The position numbers and the translations under genes were made by a program. This document shows, one piece after another, positions 47,840-58,062 of a stretch of DNA of 64,000 nucleotides. Position 1 is the stretch's first letter, and each line of letters begins with the position of its first letter. The notes beneath the pieces were generated by a model. It was not told the DNA's origin, ran no database searches, and worked only from the letters and a program-made list of their open reading frames with translations. Source of the stretch: Streptomyces sp. CGMCC 4.7035 (lineage in GTDB: Bacteria > Actinomycetota > Actinomycetes > Streptomycetales > Streptomycetaceae); contig NZ_CP134053.1 of assembly GCF_031583065.1 (NCBI RefSeq), forward strand, positions 3,782,001-3,846,000, written 5' to 3'.

Positions 47840-49651
47840 ATGCGCGTGCAATCAACGGCCCTCACCCGGGGCCTCACGTTGGCCGCCGGGCTCACCCTGG
47901 TCCTGGCGGCCTGCAACGGTGGCGGAGGCGGCTCCCACAAGAGCAACTCGGCCGGACTGTCGTCCTGTAGCACCCAGGGCAAGGCCAACACCTGCAACTC
48001 CGCCGCCACCAAGTCCGGCGGAACGTTCACCTACACGCTGGAGAAGAACATCCAGCAGTGGAACGTCCACGACACCAACGGCAACACCTTCGAGAACGCC
48101 GAAGCCCTGGAGGTCGTCCTGCCCCAGGTCTTCGTCCCCCAGCCCGACCTCGGTGTCAGTCTCAACACGGACCTGGTGACCTCGGCGACCCAGACGAGCA
48201 GCAGTCCGCAGACGCTCGTCTACAAGATCAATCCCAAGGCCTCGTGGAACGACGGCACCGCGATCACCGCCGACGACTTCGTCTACTACTGGCGTACCAA
48301 CAACGGCAAGGACTGTCCACCGCCGCCCGCGAGTGACTCGACGCAGACCAAGGGCTGTCTGCCGCAGAGCACCGCCGGCTACGACCGCGTCAAGTCGGTC
48401 ACCGGCTCGGACGGCGGCAAGACCGTCACCGTCGTGATGGCCAAGCCGTACTCGGACTGGAAGCAGCTCTTCGGCGGCGGATATCCGTTCTACCCGGCCC
48501 ATGTCGCCGAGAAGATATCCGGCGCGACGGCCGGGGACGCCACTCATATGACGGCCGCTCAGATGACCCAGGGCTGGCAGTACTTCCAGAAGAACCCGCC
48601 TACCAAATACGCGACGGCGGGCCCGTACAAGATGCAGGACTGGACGGACAACGACCACGCCACCTACGTCCCCGACCCCAAGTGGTGGGGGAAGCACAAG
48701 GCGACCCTGCAGCGATTGATCTTCAAGGTCATCACCGACGCCACCCAGGAACCGATCGCCCTGCGCAACAACGAGGTTCAGGGCATCTATCCGCAGCCGG
48801 AGGTGGACCTGGTCAAGCAGATCAAGGAGATCCCGAACGTCACGTACACCATCGGCAGCGGTCTGAACTGGGAACACTTCGACCTCAACCTGCACAACCC
48901 GGTGATCGGCAAGTACACGGCGCTGCGGCAGGCGATGTTCACGGCCATCAGCATCAAGGACATCGTGGCCAAGACGGTCGGCCAGTTCGACTCGAACGTG
49001 AAGCCGCTCGGCAACCACAACTTCGTTCCGGGGCAGGCGGGTTACCAGGACGTCGTCACCGGATCGGGCCAGGGGTCGGGTGACCTGGCCAAGGCCAAGA
49101 AGTACCTCACCGACGCCAAGTTCACCGGAGTCGGCACGGCGCTGAAGACCCCGGACGGCAAGGCCGTCGGTCCCTTCAACTGCCGCTACACGACCGGCAA
49201 CCAGATCCGGCAGAGCGAATGCCAGATCCTGCAGAGCGACCTGGCACAGCTCGGCATCAAGGTCACCATCAAGCCGATCGGCGCCGCCGACCTCGGCACC
49301 GTGCTGACCGGGCACCAGTACGACATCATCGTGTTCGCCTGGGTCGCCTCGCCGTTCCCGAGCAGCAACGCCCAGCAGAGCTGGGGCACCGGTGGCGGTG
49401 GCAACTTCGGCGGCTACAGCAACAAGGAGGTCGACTCGCTGATCGCCCAGGCCGTCGGCGAGACGGACGCGGCGAAGGCGGCGTCGTTCCTCAACCAGGC
49501 GGACGCACTGATGGTGAAGGACGCCTACGTCCTGCCGCTCTACCAGAAGCCGACGTTCTTCGCGGTGCAGACGCGGTTCGTGAACATGCGGGACAACGCG
49601 ACGAACGTGGGTCCGCCGTACAACGTCGCCGAGTGGGGCCTGAAGAAGTAG
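47840..49651 (+). CDS. Peptide-type ABC transporter substrate-binding lipoprotein
   Basis: 603 residues, family 5 extracellular solute-binding protein. The lipoprotein signal ends LVLAACNGGG with the lipid-modified Cys. Family features include SGGTFTYTLEKNIQQWNVHD, ASWNDGTAITADDFVYYWRT and LRQAMFTAISIKDIVAK. Four extra Cys occur in STQGKANTCNS, GKDCPPPPAS and similar loops, probably disulfides. It delivers peptides or similar ligands to the permease encoded downstream. ATG 47840 has AAGGAGGG. A stem-loop lies between it and the permease gene. Confidence 0.9.
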   Translation: MRVQSTALTRGLTLAAGLTLVLAACNGGGGGSHKSNSAGLSSCSTQGKANTCNSAATKSGGTFTYTLEKNIQQWNVHDTNGNTFENAEALEVVLPQVFVPQPDLGVSLNTDLVTSATQTSSSPQTLVYKINPKASWNDGTAITADDFVYYWRTNNGKDCPPPPASDSTQTKGCLPQSTAGYDRVKSVTGSDGGKTVTVVMAKPYSDWKQLFGGGYPFYPAHVAEKISGATAGDATHMTAAQMTQGWQYFQKNPPTKYATAGPYKMQDWTDNDHATYVPDPKWWGKHKATLQRLIFKVITDATQEPIALRNNEVQGIYPQPEVDLVKQIKEIPNVTYTIGSGLNWEHFDLNLHNPVIGKYTALRQAMFTAISIKDIVAKTVGQFDSNVKPLGNHNFVPGQAGYQDVVTGSGQGSGDLAKAKKYLTDAKFTGVGTALKTPDGKAVGPFNCRYTTGNQIRQSECQILQSDLAQLGIKVTIKPIGAADLGTVLTGHQYDIIVFAWVASPFPSSNAQQSWGTGGGGNFGGYSNKEVDSLIAQAVGETDAAKAASFLNQADALMVKDAYVLPLYQKPTFFAVQTRFVNMRDNATNVGPPYNVAEWGLKK

Positions 49652-49696
49652 CTCCCCGTACACCGGAAGCTGCCCCGCACCCCGCGTGCAACGAGT

Positions 49697-49725
49697 GCCC
49701 GGCCCCGGCAACTCCGGGGCCGGGC
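49697..49725 (+). terminator. Intra-operon stem-loop after the substrate-binding protein gene
   Basis: GCCCGGCCCCGG (49697-49708) and CCGGGGCCGGGC (49714-49725) pair perfectly with a 5-nt loop. Such a partial terminator or 3'-end stabiliser would raise binding protein over permease and ATPases. Confidence 0.8.
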
Positions 49726-49773
49726 CCGCGGGGGACGCCATCCCACACCCGCCGGCCTCCGAGAGAAGACCGC

Positions 49774-50760
49774 ATGCTCGCCTACACCGTGCGTCGCATT
49801 CTCGTCTCCATACCCGTCCTGATCGTCTCGACGTTCGTCGTGTTCCTGGTCGTCATCAACTCCGGCGACCCCGTGGCCAACTTCGCCACCTCACGGCAGC
49901 CCGCCCCGAGCAAGGCCGCCGTCACCGCCTTCGCCCGGCACATCCACGCGGACCAGCCGGTCGTGGAGCGCTACTGGGACTGGATCACCGGAGTCCTGCA
50001 CGGCGACTTCGGCCCGTCCGTGCAGACCAATCTGGACATCGGGCACGATCTGTTCACCCGCTTCCGGGTGACCGTCACCCTGGTCGCCGCCGCGATGATC
50101 ATCGCCCTGCTGCTGGCCGTGCTCTTCGGCGTGTTCAGTGCGGTCCGCCAGTACTCCGTCGCGGACTACGTCATCACCTTCCTGGGCTTCCTCTTCCTCG
50201 CCATGCCGGTGTTCTGGTTCGCGGTCCTGCTCAAACAGGCCGGGATCTGGTTCAACGAGAACACCGGCAGCCAGTTTCTCGGCACGATCGGCGAGAAGTC
50301 GCCGTACCTCGACGTCGACACCACCTGGAACGAGTTCACCGACCGCATCGGCCATCTGGTGCTGCCCACCATCACCCTCGCCCTGGTCTCCTTCGCCTCC
50401 TGGACCCGCTACACCCGCGCCTCCATGCTCGAAGTGCTGGGCAGCGACTACGTCCGCCTGGCCCGCGCCAAGGGTCTGCGCCGCGGCAAGGTCATGACGC
50501 GGCATGCGCTGCGCACCGCCCTCATCCCGCTCACCACCGTCACCGCGCTCGACGTCGCGATCATCCTCGGCGGGGCGGTGATCACGGAGACGATCTTCCA
50601 GTGGCACGGCATGGGCGAGATGCTCGTCCAGTCGGCCACGACCCTCGACGTCTACCGGACCATGGCGTGGCTGCTGCTCTCCGCCGTCGTCGTCATCGGG
50701 TTCAACCTCATCGCCGATCTCCTCTACGCCGTACTCGACCCGAGGATCCGCTATGACTGA
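49774..50760 (+). CDS. ABC transporter permease (DppB/OppB type)
   Basis: 328 residues, six membrane helices. It starts MLAYTVRRILVSIPVLIVST, the classic DppB N-terminus, and carries the EAA loop YVRLARAKGLRRGKVMTRHA followed by ALIPLTTVTALDVAIILGGA. It forms the channel with the DppC-like protein. ATG 49774 follows GAGAGAAG; the longer frame from 49219 is antisense-like and out of the family. It overlaps the next gene by 8 bp. Confidence 0.92.
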   Translation: MLAYTVRRILVSIPVLIVSTFVVFLVVINSGDPVANFATSRQPAPSKAAVTAFARHIHADQPVVERYWDWITGVLHGDFGPSVQTNLDIGHDLFTRFRVTVTLVAAAMIIALLLAVLFGVFSAVRQYSVADYVITFLGFLFLAMPVFWFAVLLKQAGIWFNENTGSQFLGTIGEKSPYLDVDTTWNEFTDRIGHLVLPTITLALVSFASWTRYTRASMLEVLGSDYVRLARAKGLRRGKVMTRHALRTALIPLTTVTALDVAIILGGAVITETIFQWHGMGEMLVQSATTLDVYRTMAWLLLSAVVVIGFNLIADLLYAVLDPRIRYD

Positions 50761-51673
50761 CATCGAGGCACCCGGGTCCGCGGGCACCGAAGTGCCGCAG
50801 GCCGAGCACGAGTTCACCGTCCGGCAGCGCAGCCAGACCCAGCTGGTCCTGCGCCGCTTCGTGCGCCACCGGGCCGCCATGATCAGCCTGGTCGTCTTCG
50901 TGCTGATCGTGCTGTGGGCGTTCATCGGCCCGCACCTGTGGCACTACTCGTACCAGAAGTACACCCCGGACAACTCCCAGGCCCCGTCCTGGAAGCACCC
51001 GTTCGGCACCAACTCCTCCGGGTACGACGCCTACGCGCAGGTCATGCGCGGCACCCAGACATCGCTCCAGGTCGCCATCCTGATCGCTTTCGGATCCACC
51101 CTGGTGGGCGCGGTGTGGGGGGCCATCGCGGGCTTCTACCGGGGCGTCGTGGACGCGATCATGATGCGTATCGCCGATCTCGTCCTGACCCTGCCGCTGT
51201 TCGCCATCGCTCTGGTCATCTCCTCCCGAAGCGGCGGCGCATGGTACTGGATAGCGGTCGTCATCGCGGGACTGACCTGGGCGTACGTATCCCGGGTGGT
51301 GCGCTCCACCGTGCTGTCGCTGCGTGAGAAGGAGTTTGTGGAGGCGGCCCGGGCGCTCGGCGCCTCCGACGCGCGGATCATCTTCCGGCATCTGCTGCCG
51401 AACGCGCTCGGGCCCATCATCGTCAACGCGACCGTGCTGGTGGCCACCGGCATCCTCACCGAGACCGCGCTGTCCTTCCTCGGCTTCGGCGTCCAGCCTC
51501 CCGACACCTCCCTGGGCCTGCTCGTCTCCCAGGCGCAGACGGCGGTCGACACCCGGCCCTGGCTCTTCTACATCCCCGGCGCCTTCATCATCGCGATCGC
51601 CCTCACCATCAACTTCATCGGAGACGGGCTGCGTGACGCCTTCGACCCCCGGCAGCAAAGGGTGCGACAGTGA
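50753..51673 (+). CDS. ABC transporter permease (DppC/OppC type)
   Basis: 306 residues, six membrane helices, with the DppC N-terminal segment RRFVRHRAAMISLVVFVLIV and HPFGTNSSGYDAYAQVMRGT. The EAA loop is FVEAARALGASDARIIFRHL followed by LPNALGPIIVNATVL. It pairs with the DppB-type permease. Overlaps on both sides (8 bp and 4 bp) indicate a translationally coupled operon. Confidence 0.92.
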   Translation: MTDIEAPGSAGTEVPQAEHEFTVRQRSQTQLVLRRFVRHRAAMISLVVFVLIVLWAFIGPHLWHYSYQKYTPDNSQAPSWKHPFGTNSSGYDAYAQVMRGTQTSLQVAILIAFGSTLVGAVWGAIAGFYRGVVDAIMMRIADLVLTLPLFAIALVISSRSGGAWYWIAVVIAGLTWAYVSRVVRSTVLSLREKEFVEAARALGASDARIIFRHLLPNALGPIIVNATVLVATGILTETALSFLGFGVQPPDTSLGLLVSQAQTAVDTRPWLFYIPGAFIIAIALTINFIGDGLRDAFDPRQQRVRQ

Positions 51674-52791
51674 CGACCACGAGCAACGAGGGCGTACGGG
51701 CGGGCGCCGCCACGGACGCCGTACTCGAAGTCGACGGACTGAGCGTGGAGTTCCCGACGGAGGACGGGACCGTACGGGCCGTACGCGGCGTCGGCTACCG
51801 CCTCGGCCGGGGCGACTCGCTCGGGATCGTCGGCGAGTCCGGGTCCGGGAAGTCCGTCACCGCCATGGCCGTGATGGGGCTACTGCCGGCCACCGCACGG
51901 GTGCGCGGCTCGGTGCGGTTCGAGGGCAGCGAACTGCTCGGTCTGTCCGACGCGCGCCTGTCGGACATCCGCGGCAGCGGTATCGCGATGATCTTCCAGG
52001 ACCCGATGACCTCCCTCAACCCCGTCTACACCATCGGCTACCAGATCACCGAGACCCTGCAACGGCACAACCCCGGCCTGAAGAACCGTGCCGCCCGCGA
52101 GCGCGCCGTCGACCTGCTGGGCACGGTCGGCATCCCCAGTCCGGAGCGCCGCGTGGACAGCTACCCGCACGAACTCTCGGGCGGTATGCGGCAACGGGTC
52201 GTCATCGCCATCGCCATGGCCAACGACCCCGACGTGATCATCGCCGACGAGCCGACCACCGCGCTCGACGTCACGGTGCAGGCGCAGATCCTCGATGCGC
52301 TGGAGACCGCCCGCGCCGAGACCGGTGCGGCCCTGGTCCTCATCACCCACGATCTGGGCGTGGTGGCCGGCCATACAGACCGGGTCGCGGTCATGTACGC
52401 GGGCCGGATTGTGGAGACGGGCTCGGTCGAGGACATCTTCTACACCCCGCGCATGCCCTACACCCTCGGCCTGCTCGGCTCGCTGCCCCGCCTGGACCGT
52501 GAGGAGGAACGCCTCACCCCGATCGCCGGATCCCCGCCCTCGCTGCTCAACCTGCCGCCGGGCTGCCCGTTCGCGCCCCGCTGCCCGATGCGCCGGGACA
52601 CCTGCGACAGCGACGAGCCCCCGCTCAGGCCGACCGGACAGGACGGCCACCTCAGCGCCTGTCACTTCGCCGAGGAACTCGTCGACACCGGCGCCGAGCA
52701 GGTCTTCGACACGGCCGGCGCCGACTCCGAGGCCCTCGCCCGCTTCGCCGACGCGACATCCACCGGGAACCCCGAGGAGGACACCGTATGA
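51670..52791 (+). CDS. ABC transporter ATP-binding protein (DppD/OppD type)
   Basis: 373 residues. Walker A GESGSGKS, signature LSGGMRQRV, Walker [14 protein letters not shown], and the OppD C-terminal Cys segment [16 protein letters not shown] that can ligate an iron-sulfur cluster in this family. A C-terminal tail of about 45 residues after CHFAEE is specific to this protein. GTG 51670 overlaps the permease gene by 4 bp. Confidence 0.92.
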   Translation: MTTTSNEGVRAGAATDAVLEVDGLSVEFPTEDGTVRAVRGVGYRLGRGDSLGIVGESGSGKSVTAMAVMGLLPATARVRGSVRFEGSELLGLSDARLSDIRGSGIAMIFQDPMTSLNPVYTIGYQITETLQRHNPGLKNRAARERAVDLLGTVGIPSPERRVDSYPHELSGGMRQRVVIAIAMANDPDVIIADEPTTALDVTVQAQILDALETARAETGAALVLITHDLGVVAGHTDRVAVMYAGRIVETGSVEDIFYTPRMPYTLGLLGSLPRLDREEERLTPIAGSPPSLLNLPPGCPFAPRCPMRRDTCDSDEPPLRPTGQDGHLSACHFAEELVDTGAEQVFDTAGADSEALARFADATSTGNPEEDTV

Positions 52792-53858
52792 GCGTGCCCG
52801 CGCAGGCCGCCGCACCACTGCCCCCGCTTCCCGGCCACGGCGGCACCGGCGAGCCCGTCCTCCAGGTCCGCGACCTCGTCAAGCACTTCCCGGTCATGTC
52901 CCGCGGCGTCATACGCCGGCGCGTGGGCGACGTCCACGCCGTGTGCGGGGTCTCCTTCGACCTGTTCGAGAACGAGACCCTCGGCCTGGTGGGGGAGTCC
53001 GGCTCCGGCAAGACGACGGTCTCGCGTACGGTGCTGGGCCTGGAGAAGGCGACCTCGGGGCAGGTGCGCTACCGGGGCCGCGAGCTGACAGCCCTGAGCA
53101 GACGTCAGATGCGCCCGCTGCGGCGTGAGTTGCAGATTGTCTTCCAGGACCCGTACGCCTCCCTCGACCCGCGGATTTCTGTGCACGAGATCGTCGCCGA
53201 GCCCCTGCGTATCCACGGCCGCTACGGCCCCGGCGCCCGCGACGAGGTGCGCGAACTGCTCCGTCTGGTCGGCCTCAACCCCGAGCACGGCAACCGCTAC
53301 GCGCACGAGTTCTCCGGCGGGCAGCGTCAGCGCATCGGTATCGCAAGGGCGTTGGCCCTGCATCCGAAAGTGATCGTGCTGGACGAGCCGGTGTCCGCGC
53401 TGGACGTGTCGATCCAGGCGGGGGTCCTCAACCTGCTCATGGACCTGCAGAGCGAACTCGGGCTGTCCTTCCTCTTCGTGGCCCACGACCTGTCGGTGAT
53501 GCGGCACGTGGCCGGCCGGGTCGCCGTGATGTACCTGGGCCGCCTGGTGGAGATCGCCCCCGCCCGCGCACTCTTCGCCCGCCCCGCGCACCCGTACACC
53601 CAGGCCCTCGTCTCGGCGATCCCGCTGCCCGACCCGCGCAAGGAGCGGGCCCGTAAACGCATGGTGATCCAGGGCGACGTACCGAGCCCGATCCGCCCCC
53701 CGAGCGGCTGCCGCTTCCGCACCCGCTGCCCCAAGTTCGCCAGTGCGCTCACCGAGAGCCAGCGCACCGCATGCGTCGAACAGGTCCCGGAGCTGATCGA
53801 CCGGGGCGGCGGCAACCCGGTCGCCTGCCACTACGCGGAGACGGTGGAACTCCTGTAG
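52788..53858 (+). CDS. ABC transporter ATP-binding protein (DppF/OppF type)
   Basis: 356 residues. Walker A GESGSGKT, signature [15 protein letters not shown], Walker [13 protein letters not shown], and the C-terminal oligopeptide domain with [18 protein letters not shown]. Partner of the DppD-like ATPase in the importer. ATG 52788 overlaps the preceding gene by 4 bp. Its 3' end overlaps the convergent protein-kinase-fold gene by 28 bp. Confidence 0.92.
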   Translation: MSVPAQAAAPLPPLPGHGGTGEPVLQVRDLVKHFPVMSRGVIRRRVGDVHAVCGVSFDLFENETLGLVGESGSGKTTVSRTVLGLEKATSGQVRYRGRELTALSRRQMRPLRRELQIVFQDPYASLDPRISVHEIVAEPLRIHGRYGPGARDEVRELLRLVGLNPEHGNRYAHEFSGGQRQRIGIARALALHPKVIVLDEPVSALDVSIQAGVLNLLMDLQSELGLSFLFVAHDLSVMRHVAGRVAVMYLGRLVEIAPARALFARPAHPYTQALVSAIPLPDPRKERARKRMVIQGDVPSPIRPPSGCRFRTRCPKFASALTESQRTACVEQVPELIDRGGGNPVACHYAETVELL

Positions 53859-54883
53859 GCGTCCTGGAGCGCCTCGTACGGGTACGGGGTCCGCCGGCTC
53901 TCGAACTGGAGCCGGCGGCTGAAGTCGGCCCGGACGGCGGCGAGCGGCGCGTAACGGGTGATGATCCCGGCGGCCGTGGCCGGGACGCCGTCGGGGCGCG
54001 CGCCGTCGGCACACGCGCGCACGAACGCGTCGCGGTCCTGTCTGCCGTACCCGTACAGGGCGGTCACCAGCCAGTTCACCAGGTAGGCGGCCGTATACGC
54101 GTGATCGTAGCCGTGGTGCCGGTCGACGAAGTCGCGTTCCTCGGGCGCCAGCCGGAAGCGGGAGGAGACCGTGAGACCGAAGTCGGCGAGGTAGAGACGG
54201 TGGCCGTCGGTGAGGACGTTCTCGAAGTGGGCGTCGAAGTGCAGGAGGCCGCGTGCCTGGAGGAAGTCGGCGGCGCCCTTCAGCTGCCGCTCGGCCAGGG
54301 CACAGGCGGCGTCGGGGTCGCCCGCCGCGAGCTGGGCGCCGAGCCAGTCGTGGAGGGTGTGCGGGACGTACTCCAGGAACAGCGTCACGCTCGCCGAGGC
54401 CGTGCGCAATGCCTCGATCCGGTCGCGCACCTGAGGGGCGCCGCCCCAGTAGGCGACGACCCCTTCCACGTCGGCCAGTTCCTCGTGGAGGGGCTGGGGA
54501 GTGTCCGCCAGCACTCGCCAGTGGTGCAGCAGCGGGAAGCCGGAGCAGTGACCGGCCAGCACCCAGTTCGTGGTCATCGCGTGTGCGGCCAGCTCGCGCC
54601 AGGCGCCGAAGCCGGGACCGCCGAGACCGTAGTGGCATGAGGGCGGGAGCCGGAAGGGGTCCGCGGTGGACCGTACGTTCTCGGGCAGCCGCTCGGCGTC
54701 GGTCAGTGGCACACGTTTGACGAAGACCTTCCTGCCGTCCACCTCGATCAGGAAAGAACGCCCGCCGATCCCCACGCCGAGGGGCGTGCCCGACGCCACC
54801 AGGTGGGCCAGATCGTGGTCGCTGGTGAGGGCGAGGGCCGTGGCGATGTCACTGTGGGCGGTCAGGCGCGCGGTGCGGGACAT
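53831..54883 (-). CDS. Protein-kinase-fold protein (APH/RIO-like)
   Basis: 350 residues. A Gly-rich N-lobe (LGVGIGGRSFLIEVDGRKVF) and Lys in VFVKRVPL precede the catalytic loop HFDAHFENVL and the metal-binding ADFG in LYLADFGLTV. This is the small-molecule kinase/serine kinase superfamily; the target is unknown. A TmrB-like antibiotic-resistance role cannot be argued from sequence. ATG 54883 has only a weak ribosome site; the frame upstream belongs to a decayed MBL gene. Confidence 0.8.
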   Translation of the reverse strand: MSRTARLTAHSDIATALALTSDHDLAHLVASGTPLGVGIGGRSFLIEVDGRKVFVKRVPLTDAERLPENVRSTADPFRLPPSCHYGLGGPGFGAWRELAAHAMTTNWVLAGHCSGFPLLHHWRVLADTPQPLHEELADVEGVVAYWGGAPQVRDRIEALRTASASVTLFLEYVPHTLHDWLGAQLAAGDPDAACALAERQLKGAADFLQARGLLHFDAHFENVLTDGHRLYLADFGLTVSSRFRLAPEERDFVDRHHGYDHAYTAAYLVNWLVTALYGYGRQDRDAFVRACADGARPDGVPATAAGIITRYAPLAAVRADFSRRLQFESRRTPYPYEALQDAYRSSTVSA

Positions 54884-54899
54884 GACCCCATCTTCAGTG

Positions 54900-55216
54900 C
54901 GAGGCCTCGTATGCGTCCGCCGATTCGCGAAGAGCCGCCGGCAGGAGCGGACGGCCTGCTCTCGATCGAGGTTGAACACCCCGAGCAGGACACCGCCGTC
55001 AACGGGGGGAGCCGCGATCGCGTCCCCCGCGAACGGCACGCCGTCCTCCGGGAGACGGAGCACGATGCAGACCGCGGGCGGTGATCGCGCCGGTGATCGG
55101 CGCTCCGGAGCCCCTCGCTGGGGCGTCGACGAGGGTCAACTCGTCGGTGTCGTGCCACAGGCAGGGCCGACCTGGGAAGCGGAGGAGATGGAGGCGAGGA
55201 GTCCGGTGACGTCCAT
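54900..55216 (-). pseudogene. Decayed metallo-beta-lactamase-fold hydrolase
   Basis: On the minus strand, an N-terminal piece begins MDVTGLLASIS at 55216, then shifts frame into LWHDTDELTLVDAPARGSG, the first strand pair of MBL hydrolases. It shifts again into a C-terminal piece, RLPEDGVPFAGDAIAAPPVD then GGVLLGVFNLDREQAVRSCR. The whole central part with the HxHxDH metal motif is missing. At least two frameshifts and a large deletion have left about 320 bp of a gene usually 650-750 bp long. Confidence 0.65.
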
Positions 55217-55277
55217 GGGCCGACCGCGGAAAGGGCCCCCGCCCGGAGGCGAGGACCCTTCGCTGTCAGCGGAGCGC

Positions 55278-56633
55278 TCAGCCGGCCGCGTAGTTGCGCA
55301 GGAACAGCGCCTCCGCCACCGACAGACGCTCCAGCTCCTCCGGGGACACGCTCTCGTTCAGCGCGTGGATCTGCGCCTCCGGCTCGCTCAGACCGATGAG
55401 GAGGATCTCCGCCTGCGGGTAGAGCGACGCGAGGGTGTTGCACAGCGGGATGGATCCGCCCTGGCCCGCGTACTGCATCTCCTGCCCCGGGTACGCCACC
55501 GCCATCGCCTCGGCCATCGCCGCGTACGCAGGGCTGGAGGTGTCCGCGCGGAACGCCTGCCCCTGCCCGATGTGCTCCGTCCGCACCCGGGCGCCCCACG
55601 GCGTGTGTTCCTCCAGATGGGCCTGGAGCAGCTTCGTCGCCTCGGCCGCGTTTACGCCCGGCGGCACCCGCAGGCTCACCAGGGCGCGGGCGCCCGCCTG
55701 CACGGACGGGGTCGCGCCGACGACCGGCGGGCAGTCGATGCCGAGGACGGTCACGGCCGGGCGGGCCCAGATGCGGTCGGCGACCGAACCGGAACCGATC
55801 AGCTCCACCCCGTCGAGCACCTTGGCGTCCTTGCGGAACTGCTCCTCGGCGTACTCCACGCCCTCCCACTGCGTCTCGGGGACCAGCCCGTCGACGGTCG
55901 TGGAACCGTCCTCGGCGCGCAGCGAGTCCAGGACGCGGATCAGCGCGGCCAGCGCGTCGGGCGCGGCCCCGCCGAACTGACCGGAGTGCAGGTTGCCTTC
56001 GAGCGTGTCGATCTGCACCCGGACCAGGGTCATGCCGCGCAGGGTCGAGGTGACCGTCGGCAGGCCGGCGCGGAAGTTGCCCGCGTCGCCGATGACGATG
56101 GCGTCGGCCGTCAGCAGCTCCGGGTGCTCCTCGGCGTACCGCTCCAGGCCGCCCGTACCCATCTCCTCCGAGCCCTCGGCTATGACCTTGACGTGCACGG
56201 GCACGCCGCCGTTCGCCTTGAGCGCCCGCAGCGCGAGCAGATGCATGATGACGCCGCCCTTGCAGTCGGCGGCACCACGCCCGTACCAGCGGCCGTCGCG
56301 CTCCGTCAGCTCGAAGGGCGGGGTGGTCCAGCCGGCCTCGTCGAGCGGCGGCTGCACATCGTAGTGCGCGTACAGCAGAACCGTCTTCGCGCCCTCGGGA
56401 CCCGGCAGGTAGCCGTACACCGACTGGGTGCCGTCCGGGGTGTCGAGCAGGGCCACGTCCTGGAAGCCCTCGGCGCGCAGCGCGTCGGCGACCCAGCGCG
56501 CGGCACCCTCGCTCTCGCTCTTCGGGAACTGGTCGAAGTCCGCAACCGACTTGAAGGCCACCAGTTCGGTGAGCTCCTCCTTCGCCCGGGGCATCAGTGA
56601 GGCGACGGTCTCGGCGACCGGATTCGACGACAT
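55278..56633 (-). CDS. M20-family dipeptidase/metallopeptidase
   Basis: 451 residues. Zinc ligands are visible in order: LLYAHYDVQPP, GRGAADCKGGVIMH and EGSEEMGTGGLERY; the dimerisation domain includes NLHSGQFGGAAPDALAA, and QGGSIPLCNTL lies near the end. It resembles PepV/CNDP-type dipeptidases rather than succinyl-diaminopimelate desuccinylase. No signal peptide, so cytoplasmic; it could process peptides imported by the upstream-encoded ABC system. ATG 56633 has AAGGAG 7 nt upstream. Confidence 0.9.
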   Translation of the reverse strand: MSSNPVAETVASLMPRAKEELTELVAFKSVADFDQFPKSESEGAARWVADALRAEGFQDVALLDTPDGTQSVYGYLPGPEGAKTVLLYAHYDVQPPLDEAGWTTPPFELTERDGRWYGRGAADCKGGVIMHLLALRALKANGGVPVHVKVIAEGSEEMGTGGLERYAEEHPELLTADAIVIGDAGNFRAGLPTVTSTLRGMTLVRVQIDTLEGNLHSGQFGGAAPDALAALIRVLDSLRAEDGSTTVDGLVPETQWEGVEYAEEQFRKDAKVLDGVELIGSGSVADRIWARPAVTVLGIDCPPVVGATPSVQAGARALVSLRVPPGVNAAEATKLLQAHLEEHTPWGARVRTEHIGQGQAFRADTSSPAYAAMAEAMAVAYPGQEMQYAGQGGSIPLCNTLASLYPQAEILLIGLSEPEAQIHALNESVSPEELERLSVAEALFLRNYAAG

Positions 56634-56829
56634 GTGCACGCTCCTTGTAGGTGCGACGTTGTACCGATGAGGACTTCTGTGTCCTTGTGTTGCTCGTGCG
56701 AGCGTAGGCGCGTACTGGTGTGCAGTGCGCATACGCCGTCGATCCTCCCACAGCGACCTGTGACGACGCCGCCGTAGGATGCCGGAGGACAGATGCGACA
56801 GGCGGCTTGATCGGGAGCAGTAGACCATC

Positions 56830-58062
56830 GTGAGCAGCGAGAACTCTTCGGCGGACGGCGTGCAGCGGGTGTGGGACGTCGTCGTGGTGGGCGCGGGACC
56901 CGCGGGGGCCTCGGCCGCCTACGCGGCGGCGGTCGCGGGACGCAGCGTGCTGCTGCTGGAGAAGGCCGAGCTGCCCCGCTACAAGACGTGCGGGGGCGGC
57001 ATCATCGGCCCCTCGCGCGACTCCCTGCCGCCCGGCTTCGAGCTGCCGCTGCGGGACCGGGTGCACGCGGTCACGTTCTCGAACAACGGCCGCTTCACCC
57101 GCACTCGACGCTCCAAGCAGATGCTCTTCGGGCTGATCAACCGGCCCGAGTTCGACCAGCAGCTCGTCGAGCACGCGCAGAAGGCGGGCGCGGAACTGCG
57201 GACGGGCGCCACGGTCTCCCGGGTCGAGCAGCACGGCTCGGCGGTGCCGGACCGGCGCACGGTCGCCGTCGTCCTGCAAGGCGGCGAGACGGTCCTGGCG
57301 CGGGCGGTCGTGGGCGCGGACGGCAGCGCGAGCCGGATAGGAGCCCATGTCGGGGTGAAGCTCGACCAGGTCGATCTGGGCCTGGAGGCGGAGATCCCGG
57401 TGCCCGAGACCGTCGCCGAGGACTGGAAGGGGCGGGTGCTCCTCGACTGGGGGCCGCTGCCCGGCAGCTACGGCTGGGTCTTCCCCAAGGGCGACACGCT
57501 CACGGTCGGTGTGATCTCCGCGCGCGGTGAAGGCGCGGCGACCAAGCGGTACTTGGAGGACTTCATCGCCCGGCTCGGGCTGGCCGGCTTCGAACCGAGC
57601 GTCTCCTCCGGACACTTGACCCGCTGCCGTGCCGACGACTCGCCGCTGTCGCGCGGGCGGGTGCTGGTGTGCGGGGACGCGGCCGGGCTGCTGGAACCGT
57701 GGACGCGCGAGGGGATCTCGTTCGCGCTGCGGTCGGGGCGGCTCGCGGGGGAGTGGGCGGTACGGATCGCGGAGGCGCACGACGCGGTCGACACTCGGCG
57801 CCAGGCCCTGAACTACGCCTTCGCGATCAAGGCGGGCCTGGGTGTCGAGATGAGCGTCGGCAAGCGGCTGCTGACGGCGTTCGAGCGCCATCCCGGTCTC
57901 TTCCACGCGGCTCTGACCGGGTTCCGCCCAGCCTGGCGGGCGTTCAAGGAGATCACGCAGGGCGCCACGTCCCTGGGGGAGATCGTCCGCACGCGCCCGA
58001 TCGCCCAGCGCGCCCTGACCGCGCTGGACCGGGGGCCCGCGGGCGATGGGGTCACTCCTTGA
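56830..58062 (+). CDS. Geranylgeranyl reductase-family flavoprotein
   Basis: 410 residues. FAD motif VVVVGAGPAGASAAYAAAVA, the family PRYKTCGGGIIG, and the second FAD motif RVLVCGDAAGLLEPWTREGI then SFALRSGRLAGEWA. Members reduce isoprenoid chains of menaquinone, chlorophyll or archaeal lipids; menaquinone side-chain reduction (MenJ-like) is the likeliest role in an actinomycete. GTG 56830 follows GGGAG at some distance. Its end overlaps the convergent gene by 11 bp. Confidence 0.88.
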   Translation: MSSENSSADGVQRVWDVVVVGAGPAGASAAYAAAVAGRSVLLLEKAELPRYKTCGGGIIGPSRDSLPPGFELPLRDRVHAVTFSNNGRFTRTRRSKQMLFGLINRPEFDQQLVEHAQKAGAELRTGATVSRVEQHGSAVPDRRTVAVVLQGGETVLARAVVGADGSASRIGAHVGVKLDQVDLGLEAEIPVPETVAEDWKGRVLLDWGPLPGSYGWVFPKGDTLTVGVISARGEGAATKRYLEDFIARLGLAGFEPSVSSGHLTRCRADDSPLSRGRVLVCGDAAGLLEPWTREGISFALRSGRLAGEWAVRIAEAHDAVDTRRQALNYAFAIKAGLGVEMSVGKRLLTAFERHPGLFHAALTGFRPAWRAFKEITQGATSLGEIVRTRPIAQRALTALDRGPAGDGVTP

